Positions 1-10,111 are shown, numbered from the stretch's first letter. The stretch: 32,109 bases of DNA from Phenylobacterium sp. (GCF_028290885.1 NZ_JAQGIZ010000054.1:1-32109); one strand, 5' to 3'. Numbers and translations: made by a program. The notes: a model not told the origin generated them from the letters alone.

Positions 1-110
1 CTCAGGCCCTCGTCCATGCCGGCGCGGCCGCCGAGCGCGGCGGTCAGGAGGTCGAGGGCTGCGGCGCGGGCCGGCAGGCCGGCTTTGTCGTTAGGCTGGG
101 TTTCGCTCAC
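1..110 (-). CDS. N-terminal fragment of probable 16S rRNA methyltransferase RsmB-like protein (truncated by window edge)
   Basis: Reverse complement from GTG at 110 reads VSETQPNDKAGLPARAAALDLLTAALGGRAGMDEGL, resembling the NusB-like N-terminus of RsmB; open to the window edge. Confidence 0.5.
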   Translation of the reverse strand, partial: MSETQPNDKAGLPARAAALDLLTAALGGRAGMDEGL

Positions 111-155
111 CGGCGCGGCGTGCCCTGGCGGGCGCGCCAACGCAAGGGCGATCGG

Positions 156-536
156 TCAGGCCGTCTTGGCGTCGCGCCAGCCGGAGAGCACCACGACGAG
201 GAAGACCAGCATACCCAGCAAGGCCAGCAAGGAGCCGGCGGTGGCGCCCGCTTCAGCCGCCTTGTTTCCGGTCAGGAGCAGCGCCAGCGACGGGATCGCC
301 ACCACCACCCCGCTCGCAGACAGGGCGAAATTGATCCAGCCCAGCCGGCCGCCCTTGCCGGTGAGCGCATAGAACCCGCCCATCAGGGCCAGGGTCGCCC
401 AGCCCATCAGGTTCAGGTGAGCGTGGGCCGTCATCATGCCGTGATCGTTGGACGCCGCCATGATCACGCCCCAGGTCATACCGCCGAGCGCGCAAAGCGT
501 GGCGGCGCTGAAGAACGCGAGTGGAAGTCTGGGCAT
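156..536 (-). CDS. small multi-TM membrane protein, function unknown
   Basis: 126-aa ORF with several hydrophobic segments and conserved-looking AHAHLNLMGWATLALMGGFYAL. Confidence 0.75.
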   Translation of the reverse strand: MPRLPLAFFSAATLCALGGMTWGVIMAASNDHGMMTAHAHLNLMGWATLALMGGFYALTGKGGRLGWINFALSASGVVVAIPSLALLLTGNKAAEAGATAGSLLALLGMLVFLVVVLSGWRDAKTA

Positions 537-636
537 TTCGTGCCTCCCCCGAGGTGAAATTGAGGACGAAGAAAATCAGCGTTTGTCCAAGGACGCAATG
601 CTTGGCCAGCCGGCGGACGGCGCTTAGATTGCGGCC

Positions 637-831
637 ATGGACGACCTCCCGCCCAACGCCACGCCCGACAAGCCGCTCACGCCCGCCGCGCGCCGGGCGC
701 TGGAAGAGGCCGAGGCGCGCCGCGCCGCCGCCGAGGACGTCGCGAGGACCGCCGAGCAGGGCGGCCCTAAGGGGCCGGAACCGACCCGCTTCGGCGACTG
801 GGAGCGCAAGGGCATCGCGGTCGACTTCTGA
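637..831 (+). CDS. DUF1674 / SDHAF4-like protein
   Basis: 64-aa ORF ending GPEPTRFGDWERKGIAVDF, the characteristic DUF1674 C-terminal motif. Confidence 0.9.
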   Translation: MDDLPPNATPDKPLTPAARRALEEAEARRAAAEDVARTAEQGGPKGPEPTRFGDWERKGIAVDF

Positions 832-983
832 CCTTCCCTTCCCATTCGTGGGAAGGGGGGACCGCCCGCCGAAGAGCGGACGGTGGGAAGGGCAAGCGGC
901 AAGCTCGGCGTCTGAGGCTTGCCCTCTCCACCACTCGCTCTGCGGCGAGCGGTCCCCCTCTCCCGCTTCGCGGGAAAGGAAGG
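832..983. repeat. long imperfect inverted-repeat element between convergent genes
   Basis: Arm ccttcccttcccattcgtgggaaggggggaccgcccgccgaagagcgga...gggcaag (832-894) aligns with the reverse complement of 918-983 (ccttcctttcccgcgaagcgggagagggggaccgctcgccgcagagcga...gggcaag). Confidence 0.8.
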
Positions 984-1706
984 CTACCCCGCCTGCGCCA
1001 TCTCCGCGGCGACGCGCAGGGCCGCGGCGTGGGGGTCGTTGGCGGCGGTGATCGGGCGGCCGCAGACGATGTGCGAGGCGCCGGCCTTCAGTGCGTCCAG
1101 CGGGGTGGCCGCGCGGGCCTGGTCGTTCTTGGCCGACCAGTCCGGACGCACGCCCGGCGTCACCACCAGGAAGTCGCGGCCGCCCAGCGCGCGGGCCAGC
1201 GCCGCCTCGTGCGGGCTGGCGATCACCCCGTCGCAGCCGGCGGCGATGGCCTGGTGGATGCGGCGCTCGACCAGGGCGCGGGCCTTGTCGGCGTAGCCCA
1301 TCTCCGCCAGGTCCTCGTCGGTGAGGCTGGTCAGCACGGTCACGGCCAGGATCTTCAGCGAGGAAGCGCCGCGTCCGCGCACGGCGGCGGCCATCACCTG
1401 CGGCTCGCCGTGCACGGTGATGAAGTCGCAGCCCGACTGGGCGATGGCGGCGGCCGCCCGCTGCACCGTCGTCGGGATGTCGTGCAGCTTCCAGTCGAGG
1501 AACACCTGCTTGCCCTGGCCCTTCAGTTCACGGGCCAGCGCCATGCCGTCGGTGGCGAAGAGCTCCAGCCCCACCTTGTAGAAGCTCACCGCCTCGCCGA
1601 GCGCCGCGACCATGGCGCGGGCTTCGTCGGCTGTCGGCACGTCCAGCGGCACGATCAGGCGGGGATCGGCGGCGGCATGGGTCTCAGCGAGCGCGGCGGC
1701 GGCCAT
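984..1706 (-). CDS. pyrF: orotidine-5'-phosphate decarboxylase
   Basis: RLIVPLDVPTADEARAMV, FLDWKLHDIPTTV, VTPGVRP and VCGRPITAANDP motifs; start chosen at MAAAALAE (the ORF extends upstream to 1784). Confidence 0.95.
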   Translation of the reverse strand: MAAAALAETHAAADPRLIVPLDVPTADEARAMVAALGEAVSFYKVGLELFATDGMALARELKGQGKQVFLDWKLHDIPTTVQRAAAAIAQSGCDFITVHGEPQVMAAAVRGRGASSLKILAVTVLTSLTDEDLAEMGYADKARALVERRIHQAIAAGCDGVIASPHEAALARALGGRDFLVVTPGVRPDWSAKNDQARAATPLDALKAGASHIVCGRPITAANDPHAAALRVAAEMAQAG

Positions 1707-1775
1707 GCAGGGCTCCGGGCAAGAGGGCGCCAGCCGAGGTTCGGCGCGCGCAGCGATTTGGGCTAAGACCCAGGG

Positions 1776-2485
1776 ATGATCCATTGGGACTTCGCGGTCA
1801 ACTTCTTCGTGGCGCTGTTCGCCCTGCTCGATCCGGTCGGCAACGTCCCGGTGTTCGCCGCCTCCACCGTCGGCGCATCGAGCCGCGAACGCGCGCAGAT
1901 CGCGTTCTACATCTCGCTGTTCGTGCTCGGTTTCCTGACCTTCTTCTACTTCTCCGGTCTTGCTTCTACTTCTCCGGTCTTGGCCTCCTGACCTTCTTCG
2001 GCATCTCCCTGCCGGCGTTCCGCATCGCCGGCGGGGTGATCCTGTTCATCCTCGGCCTGAAGATGGTCGGCGACGACTTCACCGCCAGCTTCGCCGACGC
2101 CGCAGACGCCAAGGCGGGCGACAGCCACACCTATGTCCGACGCCGCGTCGAGCAGATGATCGTGCCCTTCGCCATGCCGCTGCTGATCGGCCCCGGGGCG
2201 ATCTCTACCGTGATCATCTACGCCAGCCAGGCCAAGCAGTACGGCCTGCCGGGCGCGGCGCTGGGGATCGGCGCCATCGCCGCCGTGTCGGTCGCCACCC
2301 TACTCTCCTTCCTGGCGACGCCGTTGATCAGCCGGCTCCTCGGCAAGATCGGGCTGTCGATCATCGTGCGCGTGCTGGGCCTGATCCTCTGCGCCATGGC
2401 CGTGCAGTTCCTGCTGGCCGGGATCGCCGATTCCACCCACGGCCTGATCCGCCCGGAGGCGGCGGCGCCCTACGCGACGAAGTAG
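1776..2485 (+). pseudogene. MarC-family integral membrane protein, frameshifted by a 20-bp tandem duplication
   Basis: 5' half in frame 1776..1991 (MIHWDFAVNFFVALFALLDPVGNVPVFAA...FLTFFYFSGL) and 3' half in frame 1784..2485 (GLLTFFGISLPAFRIAGGVILFILGLKMV). Removing one 20-bp copy joins them as ...FLTFFYFSGLGLLTFFGISLPAFRI.... Confidence 0.9.
1943..1982. repeat. perfect 2 x 20-bp tandem repeat inside marC
   Basis: cttctacttctccggtcttg twice back-to-back (1943-1962, 1963-1982). Confidence 0.98.
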
Positions 2486-3286
2486 CTACACCTTCCGGAA
2501 CCGCGGCCCCTGCGAGGCCATCAGGGCCAGGGCCCATTCGTCGGGCACCAGCTTGGCGATGGCGGCGATGGCCTTGTTGGGCGCGCCCGGGACGCAGATC
2601 GCCCGGTTGGCCTCGACGGCCTCGTAGCCCGCGGCGGCCACCTCGTCGGCCCCCAGCCACAGCCACGGCGGGGTCGACTGGCTGAGCTGCGCGCGCGTGC
2701 CGTTGACGTCGTGGAACTCCGAATAGGTGAAGCCCGGGCAGAGCGCGCTCACGTGCACCCCGTGGCCCTCGGCCTCCAGGTGCAGGCTCTGGGAGAACCG
2801 CACCAGGAAGGCCTTGGTGGCGCCGTAGAGGGTGTGGCCGGCCGAGCCCGGGACCAGTCCCGCCAGCGAGGCGACGTTGACGATCCGCCCGAACCGCCGG
2901 TGGATCATGCCCGGCAGCACGCGGTGGGCGAGCTCGGCCGGCGCGGTCATCATCACCTGCATCAGGGCGCGCTGGTCTTCCCAACGGGTGTCGGCGTAGG
3001 CGCCGGGCAGGCCGTAGCCGGCGTTGTTGACCAGTGCGTCGACTGTGCGGCCGTGGGCGGTGAGGACGTCGAGGATCTGGCCGGGCGCCTCGGGCTCGGC
3101 CAGGTCGGCGGTGACGGTGAGCGCCTCGACGCCGTAGCGCAGCGACACCTCCTCGGCGAGCTTGTCCAGCCGGTCGGCGCGCCGGGCGGTCAGCGCCAGG
3201 TCGTAGCCGTGGCTGGCCAGGATGCGCGCGAACGCCGCCCCGATGCCGGCCGAGGCGCCGGTCACCAGCGCTAGTCTGCGATCCAT
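2486..3286 (-). CDS. short-chain dehydrogenase/reductase (SDR)
   Basis: LALVTGASAGIGAAFA (TGxxxGIG), VNNAGYG, and YGATK (YxxxK) motifs; start at MDRRLAL. Confidence 0.93.
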   Translation of the reverse strand: MDRRLALVTGASAGIGAAFARILASHGYDLALTARRADRLDKLAEEVSLRYGVEALTVTADLAEPEAPGQILDVLTAHGRTVDALVNNAGYGLPGAYADTRWEDQRALMQVMMTAPAELAHRVLPGMIHRRFGRIVNVASLAGLVPGSAGHTLYGATKAFLVRFSQSLHLEAEGHGVHVSALCPGFTYSEFHDVNGTRAQLSQSTPPWLWLGADEVAAAGYEAVEANRAICVPGAPNKAIAAIAKLVPDEWALALMASQGPRFRKV

Positions 3287-3515
3287 CGCGGCACTCCTTC
3301 TCGCGTGCGAAACTAGGGCCGAAGCGTGGGCATTCAAGGAAAAGCGTGACCGCCCCCGCAGCCACCCGACTCGCCCTGGGGGGCGCGCGCCATTGAACGG
3401 GGTCTGGAATAGGTGTATCGCGCCCGCCGCAAGACGGCATCGGGCCGCCGCCGAGCGTGACAGCCAAATGGTGGACACCGTTTTGGCGCCCGTCGCGCTC
3501 AAAGTTTTTGGACGG

Positions 3516-3585
3516 AGCCTTATCCTTTCAAATGTCGCCATTTGAAAGGATAAGGCTCTGGGGAACGGAGTTTACGTTCCCGGAG
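3516..3585 (+). promoter_or_regulatory. double-hairpin leader upstream of kup (candidate cis-regulatory RNA)
   Basis: Perfect 19-bp stem agccttatcctttcaaatg / catttgaaaggataaggct with TCGC loop (3516-3557), then gggaacg-gagttta-cgttccc (3561-3581) abutting GGAG (3582-3585), 7 nt before ATG 3593. Confidence 0.6.
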
Positions 3586-3592
3586 ATATTGG

Positions 3593-5512
3593 ATGGCTGA
3601 TCCGGCCGTGGGCGCCCTCGAGGCGTCCGAGGAGTCGCATCGCTCCCCGCATGCCGAGAGTTTCTGGGGCCTGGCGCTAGGCTCCATGGGCGTGGTGTTC
3701 GGCGACATCGGCACCAGCCCGCTGTACGCGATGCGCGAGGCGCTGCGGCATAGCCGCGCCACGGTCGATCCGTCCGTGGCCGTGCTGGGCGTCGTCTCGC
3801 TGATCACCTGGGCGCTGATCCTCATCGTGACGGTGAAGTACGTCATCTTCCTGATGCGCGCCGACAACAAGGGCGAGGGCGGCACGCTGGCGCTGATGGC
3901 GCTGGCGCAGCGGTTCGTGCCCCGGCGCTCCGGCTGGGTGCTGCTGCTGGGCATGATCGGCGCCGCCCTGTTCTACGGCGACGGGATCATCACGCCGGCG
4001 ATGTCGGTGCTGGCCGCGGTGGAGGGCGTGCGCGACGCCCCGGGCGCGCCGCACGAGATCGCCAGGCTGGTGGTGCCGATCGCCGCCGGCATCCTGGTCT
4101 TGCTGTTCCTCGTCCAGGCCAGGGGAACGGCCAGCGTCGCCCGGTTCTTCGGCCCGGTCTGCGCCCTGTGGTTCCTGGTCCTGGCGGGTCTCGGCGTCTA
4201 TCACATCGTCGAGGACCCCACGATCTTCCGGGCGCTGTCCCCGCACTATGGGATCATCTTCCTGGTCGATAACGGCTTCCTGGGGTTCGTCATCCTGGGC
4301 AGCGTCTTCCTGGCGGTGACGGGCGCCGAGGCGCTCTACGCCGACATGGGCCATTTCGGAAAGAAGCCGATCCGGGCGGCGTGGACCTTCTTCGTGCTGC
4401 CGGCCCTGCTGCTGAACTACCTCGGCCAGGGCGCGCTGGTGCTCCATCATCCGGGCGCGCACGTGGACCCGTTCTATCGGATGATCCCGCAGCCGATCTA
4501 TTGGCCGGTGCTGTTGCTGGCCAACGCCGCGTCGGTGATCGCCTCCCAGGCGGTGATCACCGGTGCGTTCTCGATGACCCAGCAGGCGGTGCAGCTGGGC
4601 CTCTTCCCGCGCATCTCGATCCTGCGCACCTCCGAGACCCAGGCCGGCCAAATCTACGTGCCGCAGGTCAACACCGCCCTGATGATCGGAGTCCTGGTGC
4701 TGTTGTTCGTGTTCCGCACCTCGTCGAACCTGGGCTCCGCCTACGGAATCGCCGTGACGGGAGCGATGTTCGTCGACACCCTGCTGTTCTTCGTGATCGT
4801 CCGCTTCATGTGGAAGCGCCCGCTGTGGCTCGCCCTGCTGGCCTCCGGCGGCTTCGGCCTGATCGACATCGTCTTCATCTCCTCGAACCTCCTGAAGATT
4901 CCCGACGGCGCCTGGATGCCGCTCGCGCTGGGGATAGCCATCGTGGTGGTCATGTGGACCTGGACTCGCGGCGCCCAGATCCTCACCGACAAGACGCGGC
5001 GCGACAGCGTGCCCTTGATCGAGCTCTCGGAAATCCTCAAGGCCCGCGCCCCGCACCGCGCGCCGGGCACGGCGATCTTCCTGACCTCCGACGCGTCGAT
5101 GGCGCCGGTCGCCCTGATGCACAATCTCAAGCACAACAAGGTGCTGCACGAGAAGAACATCGTCTTGACCATCGAGACCACCGAGACGCCGCGGGTCTCC
5201 GACGACAACCGGGTGCGTATCGAACCGGTCAACGACGACTTCAAGAAGGTGATCATCTCTTACGGCTTCATGCAGAGCCCGAACCTCCCCAAGGCGCTGG
5301 GGCTCTGCCGCAAGCAGGGTCTGAAGTTCGACATCATGGCCACCAGCTTCTTCCTGGGAAGGCGCTCCGTGGTGCCCTCGGCGCAGTCGGGCATGCCCAT
5401 GTGGCAGGACAAGCTGTTCATCTTCCTGATGAAGAACGCCGCCAACCCGACCGACTTCTACAAGATCCCGCCGGGGCGGGTGGTGGAGCTCGGAACCCAG
5501 GTGACGATCTAG
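3593..5512 (+). CDS. kup: KUP/HAK/KT-family potassium uptake transporter
   Basis: GVVFGDIGTSPLYAMREA and LFYGDGIITPAMSVLAAVEG motifs; 639 aa. Confidence 0.97.
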   Translation: MADPAVGALEASEESHRSPHAESFWGLALGSMGVVFGDIGTSPLYAMREALRHSRATVDPSVAVLGVVSLITWALILIVTVKYVIFLMRADNKGEGGTLALMALAQRFVPRRSGWVLLLGMIGAALFYGDGIITPAMSVLAAVEGVRDAPGAPHEIARLVVPIAAGILVLLFLVQARGTASVARFFGPVCALWFLVLAGLGVYHIVEDPTIFRALSPHYGIIFLVDNGFLGFVILGSVFLAVTGAEALYADMGHFGKKPIRAAWTFFVLPALLLNYLGQGALVLHHPGAHVDPFYRMIPQPIYWPVLLLANAASVIASQAVITGAFSMTQQAVQLGLFPRISILRTSETQAGQIYVPQVNTALMIGVLVLLFVFRTSSNLGSAYGIAVTGAMFVDTLLFFVIVRFMWKRPLWLALLASGGFGLIDIVFISSNLLKIPDGAWMPLALGIAIVVVMWTWTRGAQILTDKTRRDSVPLIELSEILKARAPHRAPGTAIFLTSDASMAPVALMHNLKHNKVLHEKNIVLTIETTETPRVSDDNRVRIEPVNDDFKKVIISYGFMQSPNLPKALGLCRKQGLKFDIMATSFFLGRRSVVPSAQSGMPMWQDKLFIFLMKNAANPTDFYKIPPGRVVELGTQVTI

Positions 5513-5515
5513 CCG

Positions 5516-5848
5516 GTGTTGGCCTCGGTCCCCTGGAGCGTGCTGGGCGCCTACGCGGGCGACGCCCTGTGGGTGATCGCGCTGACCATCATGTTCGCGG
5601 CCTCGCGGCAGGCCTGGCGACAGACCGATGGCCGCGAGCGCGTCCGCTTCCTGGGCGGGCAGGCCCCTCGCGCCGTGGCCCTGTGGCTGCTGCCGGTGGC
5701 GAGCTTCGCGGCCAGCCTGTGGCTCGCCCTGCAGGCCCGCGGCGCGCAGGAGGAGATGGCCCTGATCGTCTTCGGCGTGCGGGCCGTCTCGGCCTCGCTG
5801 CTGGCGCTGCTGCACCTGCGCTGGCTGGCCGACGCGCTCAGGCCCTGA
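5516..5848 (+). CDS. small membrane protein of unknown function
   Basis: 110-aa GTG-start ORF with hydrophobic segments immediately downstream of kup. Confidence 0.6.
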   Translation: MLASVPWSVLGAYAGDALWVIALTIMFAASRQAWRQTDGRERVRFLGGQAPRAVALWLLPVASFAASLWLALQARGAQEEMALIVFGVRAVSASLLALLHLRWLADALRP

Positions 5849-5934
5849 ACGCCCGCACTTGAACTTGGCCGCCGTTCGCCCTTAAAGGCGCGCGACCGCT
5901 TCCCTCCCGCCGCTCCCAGGACCCCGCCGCTCCC

Positions 5935-7167
<1,233 letters not shown>

Positions 7168-7323
7168 GGGCGCCCGCGGGCGCGCCGCTGGTCCGCCGCC
7201 AGCGCGCTAGCTCGACCATACTGTCTCTTGCGAGGGCATAGCTGCGTTTGCCAGCAATGAGCCGCCTTGCCGCCCTGCAACTCAAACGTGTTGGAACGCT
7301 TGCGGTTGGGGTACTTACAGTAG

Positions 7324-7341
7324 ATGTCGTGTGTACGACAT
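7324..7341. promoter_or_regulatory. palindrome overlapping a TATAAT-like -10 (candidate operator/promoter)
   Basis: ATGTCGT-GTGT-ACGACAT (7324-7341) running into TATAAT (7341-7346). Confidence 0.35.
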
Positions 7342-7500
7342 ATAATCGATTGCCTGGATATTGTCCCGCTTGTTGCCGCATGCAACTGTCTTGGCCGCGA
7401 AGCCTGTCACGACTCGGTAACATATTTGAGATGACCGAAGCGTTGCTGATCGAAATGCCACAATGTAGGTTGCAAGAATATCGAGGCTCGGGAGCATCGC

Positions 7501-7641
7501 ATGTCTGCGTGGTGGTCCATCGTCATCCTTCTGGTCCTTGTCGGTCTGGTTCCGCTGGTCGACACATCCCTCAGGAATATCTCCCTGCTGAGGGCGCGGC
7601 GACGAGGCGGCCGCCGGCTGGGGGCGAAGGCCGATGTTTGA
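7501..7641 (+). CDS. 46-aa single-pass membrane microprotein
   Basis: MSAWWSIVILLVLVGLVPLVDTSLRNISLLRARRRGGRRLGAKADV*; SD GGGAG at 7490-7494; stop overlaps the ATG at 7634. Confidence 0.65.
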   Translation: MSAWWSIVILLVLVGLVPLVDTSLRNISLLRARRRGGRRLGAKADV

Positions 7642-8653
7642 GCGCGTCGCCACGCTACGGGCGCCGCCGCCCGTTCTTGACTCCCTGCCCCCTTGGGCCC
7701 GGCCGGTCTTTCCGGACGGGCTGGCGCGGCAGAGCGCCGGCGTCTGGGCGCCTCTGGATTTCGAATTCACGCTGACCGAACAGGCGCGGATCAACCAGGC
7801 CGCCGCCCGACGCTCGGGCGGCACGGCGGACACGAGCCTGCATTTCGAGCATTTGCTGCACAGCGCCCTGGACGCCGGCCTGACGCCGCCATCCGAGGCG
7901 GTGGTGCTCGACCTGCAGAGCGGCGATGGGATGCGGTCGGTCGTGCCCTGGTTGCGGCTGCTGCCGCAGGCCCGGATCCTCGCCAGCGATCCGGCGAGCG
8001 TCCTGCTGGCCGGCCTCTATGGCCACGCCGCGGCGATAGGCGAGGCCGAGCGGGTGCTCTGTCTGGTGGCCGAGCCCGCTGCGGCGCCCGTAGCGCCTGG
8101 CTCGATCGACCTGGTGAGCGGCGTGGGGTGCCTGCATGAGCAGGACGATCCCGACCTCGTCCTGGCGGCGGCCGCGGTCGCGCTGCGGCCCGGCGGCCAC
8201 GCGATCTTTCTCGCGCCGTTCGACGGCTATGGGGTCCTGCGCCTCGCCTATGAACGGATCTGCGCGGAGTCGCGCTTGCGGCAGGACGAGCCCCTGTCGG
8301 ACGAAATCGATGCCGCGCTGCGGGTCCTGGCGCGCGATATCGCGGCCCGCACCCTGCCGGATCGATCGGACGCCGCGTTCGGACAGCTGGAGCAGAAGTG
8401 GCTGTTCGCACGCGCTTCGCTGGAGATGGCGGCCCGCGCCCTCGGCTTTCGCGATGTCCGCTTCCTGCCGCACAACGATCACGAGACGCTGTATCGCGAC
8501 ATGGCGCTCGTGCAGCTCCGAACGGCGACCGCTCATCCGACCGTCGAACTGCCGGGCTGGGCCCTGGCGATCCTCGACGGGTTCGACCGCGCGCTCCGCC
8601 CGCCGGTGAAGCGGCTGCTCATGCTGGACGGAACCGCGATCCTTACGCGCTAG
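7634..8653 (+). CDS. SAM-dependent methyltransferase-like protein
   Basis: Class I methyltransferase-like segments VVLDLQSGDG, SIDLVSGVGCLHEQDDPDLVLAAAAVALRPGG. Confidence 0.75.
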   Translation: MFERVATLRAPPPVLDSLPPWARPVFPDGLARQSAGVWAPLDFEFTLTEQARINQAAARRSGGTADTSLHFEHLLHSALDAGLTPPSEAVVLDLQSGDGMRSVVPWLRLLPQARILASDPASVLLAGLYGHAAAIGEAERVLCLVAEPAAAPVAPGSIDLVSGVGCLHEQDDPDLVLAAAAVALRPGGHAIFLAPFDGYGVLRLAYERICAESRLRQDEPLSDEIDAALRVLARDIAARTLPDRSDAAFGQLEQKWLFARASLEMAARALGFRDVRFLPHNDHETLYRDMALVQLRTATAHPTVELPGWALAILDGFDRALRPPVKRLLMLDGTAILTR

Positions 8654-8664
8654 GCGCCCGCGCG

Positions 8665-8871
8665 CTAGGCCTCGAGCCGGTTGAAGGGATAGCGGTCGCG
8701 CACGTGCAGCTGGAAGAAGCGGCCCTTGGAATCCGCCTCCACGAACGAGCGGTGCACTTCGCCCGGCACGCCCACGTAGACGTAGCGTTCGCCGCTACTG
8801 AAGCGGACCATCAGCTTGGCCCGCTCGGCGTCGTAGTCGATTTCACTGATCGCCGTGGACTCTACGTCCAT
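8665..8871 (-). CDS. KTSC-domain protein
   Basis: MDVESTAISEIDYDAERAKLMVRFSSGERYVYVGVPGEVHRSFVEADSKGRFFQLHVRDRYPFNRL matches the KTSC domain pattern. Confidence 0.88.
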   Translation of the reverse strand: MDVESTAISEIDYDAERAKLMVRFSSGERYVYVGVPGEVHRSFVEADSKGRFFQLHVRDRYPFNRLEA

Positions 8872-9002
8872 GGGAGCCTCCGGTGGCTGGTCCTCCGCGT
8901 AAAACGTCCCGCCGCGCATGGCCGGTTCCCGCCTGGCCCCGATACATGCCAAACTGGCGGTCAAGGCGAAGCTTCGTCGGCGCCTTTTGGGGGAAATACT
9001 GC

Positions 9003-9407
9003 ATGCATCCGCACAGCCTGGTGGCGCTCGTCACCCTTCTGGCGCTCTTGACCTACTTCTGGATGAGCACCCGCGTCCCGGTCGCGCGCCGCAAATGCGG
9101 GATCAACGCGCCCGCCATGACCGGCGACCCGCTGCTCGAGCGCACCATCCGGGCGCACTACAACACGTTGGAATGGCTGCCGATCTTCCTGGTCTCCATG
9201 TGGCTGTTCGCCATCTACTGGAACGACCTGGTCGCAGCGGGTTTGGGCGTAGTCTGGATCGTGGGCCGCATCCTCTACGCGCTTGGCTATGCCGCCGATG
9301 CGGCCAAGCGCGGCCCGGGTTTCCTGATCCAGACGTTGGCCACGGCGGTGCTGCTGTTCGGCGCGCTCGGGCGGATCGTCTACATCCTGGCGACGGTCGG
9401 GGCCTGA
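9003..9407 (+). CDS. MAPEG-family membrane protein
   Basis: RTIRAHYNTLEWLPIFLVSMWL and GRILYALGYAADAAKRGPGF are typical MAPEG segments. Confidence 0.85.
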   Translation: MHPHSLVALVTLLALLTYFWMSTRVPVARRKCGINAPAMTGDPLLERTIRAHYNTLEWLPIFLVSMWLFAIYWNDLVAAGLGVVWIVGRILYALGYAADAAKRGPGFLIQTLATAVLLFGALGRIVYILATVGA

Positions 9408-9520
9408 GGCGTGGCCGCAATAAGCTTCACGGTCGTGAAACAGCGCAACCACAATTGTGGCCAAGAGTTGTGCGGATTGGGTCACGACTTTCGAGGGATT
9501 GTTCGTTTCGAGGCTTCAAG

Positions 9521-10108
9521 ATGACCAAGTCGACTGCGGCCTTCGTCACCGCCCTGGCGCTGGCGGCGGGACTCGCCGCCTGCCAAACCGCCACCCCCTA
9601 CCAGCCCTACGTCCGCGGCCAAGCCACCTCCGGCGGCTATTCCGAGACGCGGATCGAGCCGGACCGCTGGCGGGTGAACTTCTCCGGCAACAGCATGACC
9701 TCGCGCGAGACCGTCGAGGGCTACCTGCTGTTCCGCGCCGCCGAGCTCACCCTGCAGAACGGCTACGACTGGTTCTCGATCGTCGACCGCCATACCGACC
9801 GCAATGCGCGGACCTATGTGGAGCCGGATCCGCTCTACAATCCCTGGTATGGCCCGGGCTTCGGCTACTGGCGACCGTCCTGGCGGTTCCGCGGCCGCGG
9901 CCTTGGCTGGCGCACCTGGGACCCTTGGTTCGGCGACCCCTTCTGGGCTGACCGGATCGATGTCCGGACGGTCGAGAACTTCGAGGCCTCCGCGGAGATC
10001 ATCACCCACAAGGGCGCCAAGCCTGTCGGCGATCCGCGCGCCTTCGACGCCCACGCCGTGGTGGACAACCTGAGGCCACGCATCCAGTACCCCGCGCCGC
10101 CGAAGTAG
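9521..10108 (+). CDS. putative lipoprotein
   Basis: Signal peptide and lipobox ALAAGLAAC; 195 aa; downstream RWRVNFSGNSMTSRETVEGYLLFRAAELTLQNGYDWF resembles conserved alphaproteobacterial lipoproteins. Confidence 0.85.
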   Translation: MTKSTAAFVTALALAAGLAACQTATPYQPYVRGQATSGGYSETRIEPDRWRVNFSGNSMTSRETVEGYLLFRAAELTLQNGYDWFSIVDRHTDRNARTYVEPDPLYNPWYGPGFGYWRPSWRFRGRGLGWRTWDPWFGDPFWADRIDVRTVENFEASAEIITHKGAKPVGDPRAFDAHAVVDNLRPRIQYPAPPK

Positions 10109-10111
10109 CGC

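Noticed and set aside
3677-5815. 712-aa minus-strand ORF opposite kup
   Set aside because: Antisense shadow ORF of a GC-rich gene; low-complexity H/R/Q/D/G-rich translation with no family motifs, while the plus strand clearly encodes Kup.
7170-7183. argG terminator (GCGCCCGCGGGCGC)
   Set aside because: Perfect palindrome but no loop and no U tract; intrinsic terminator not supported.
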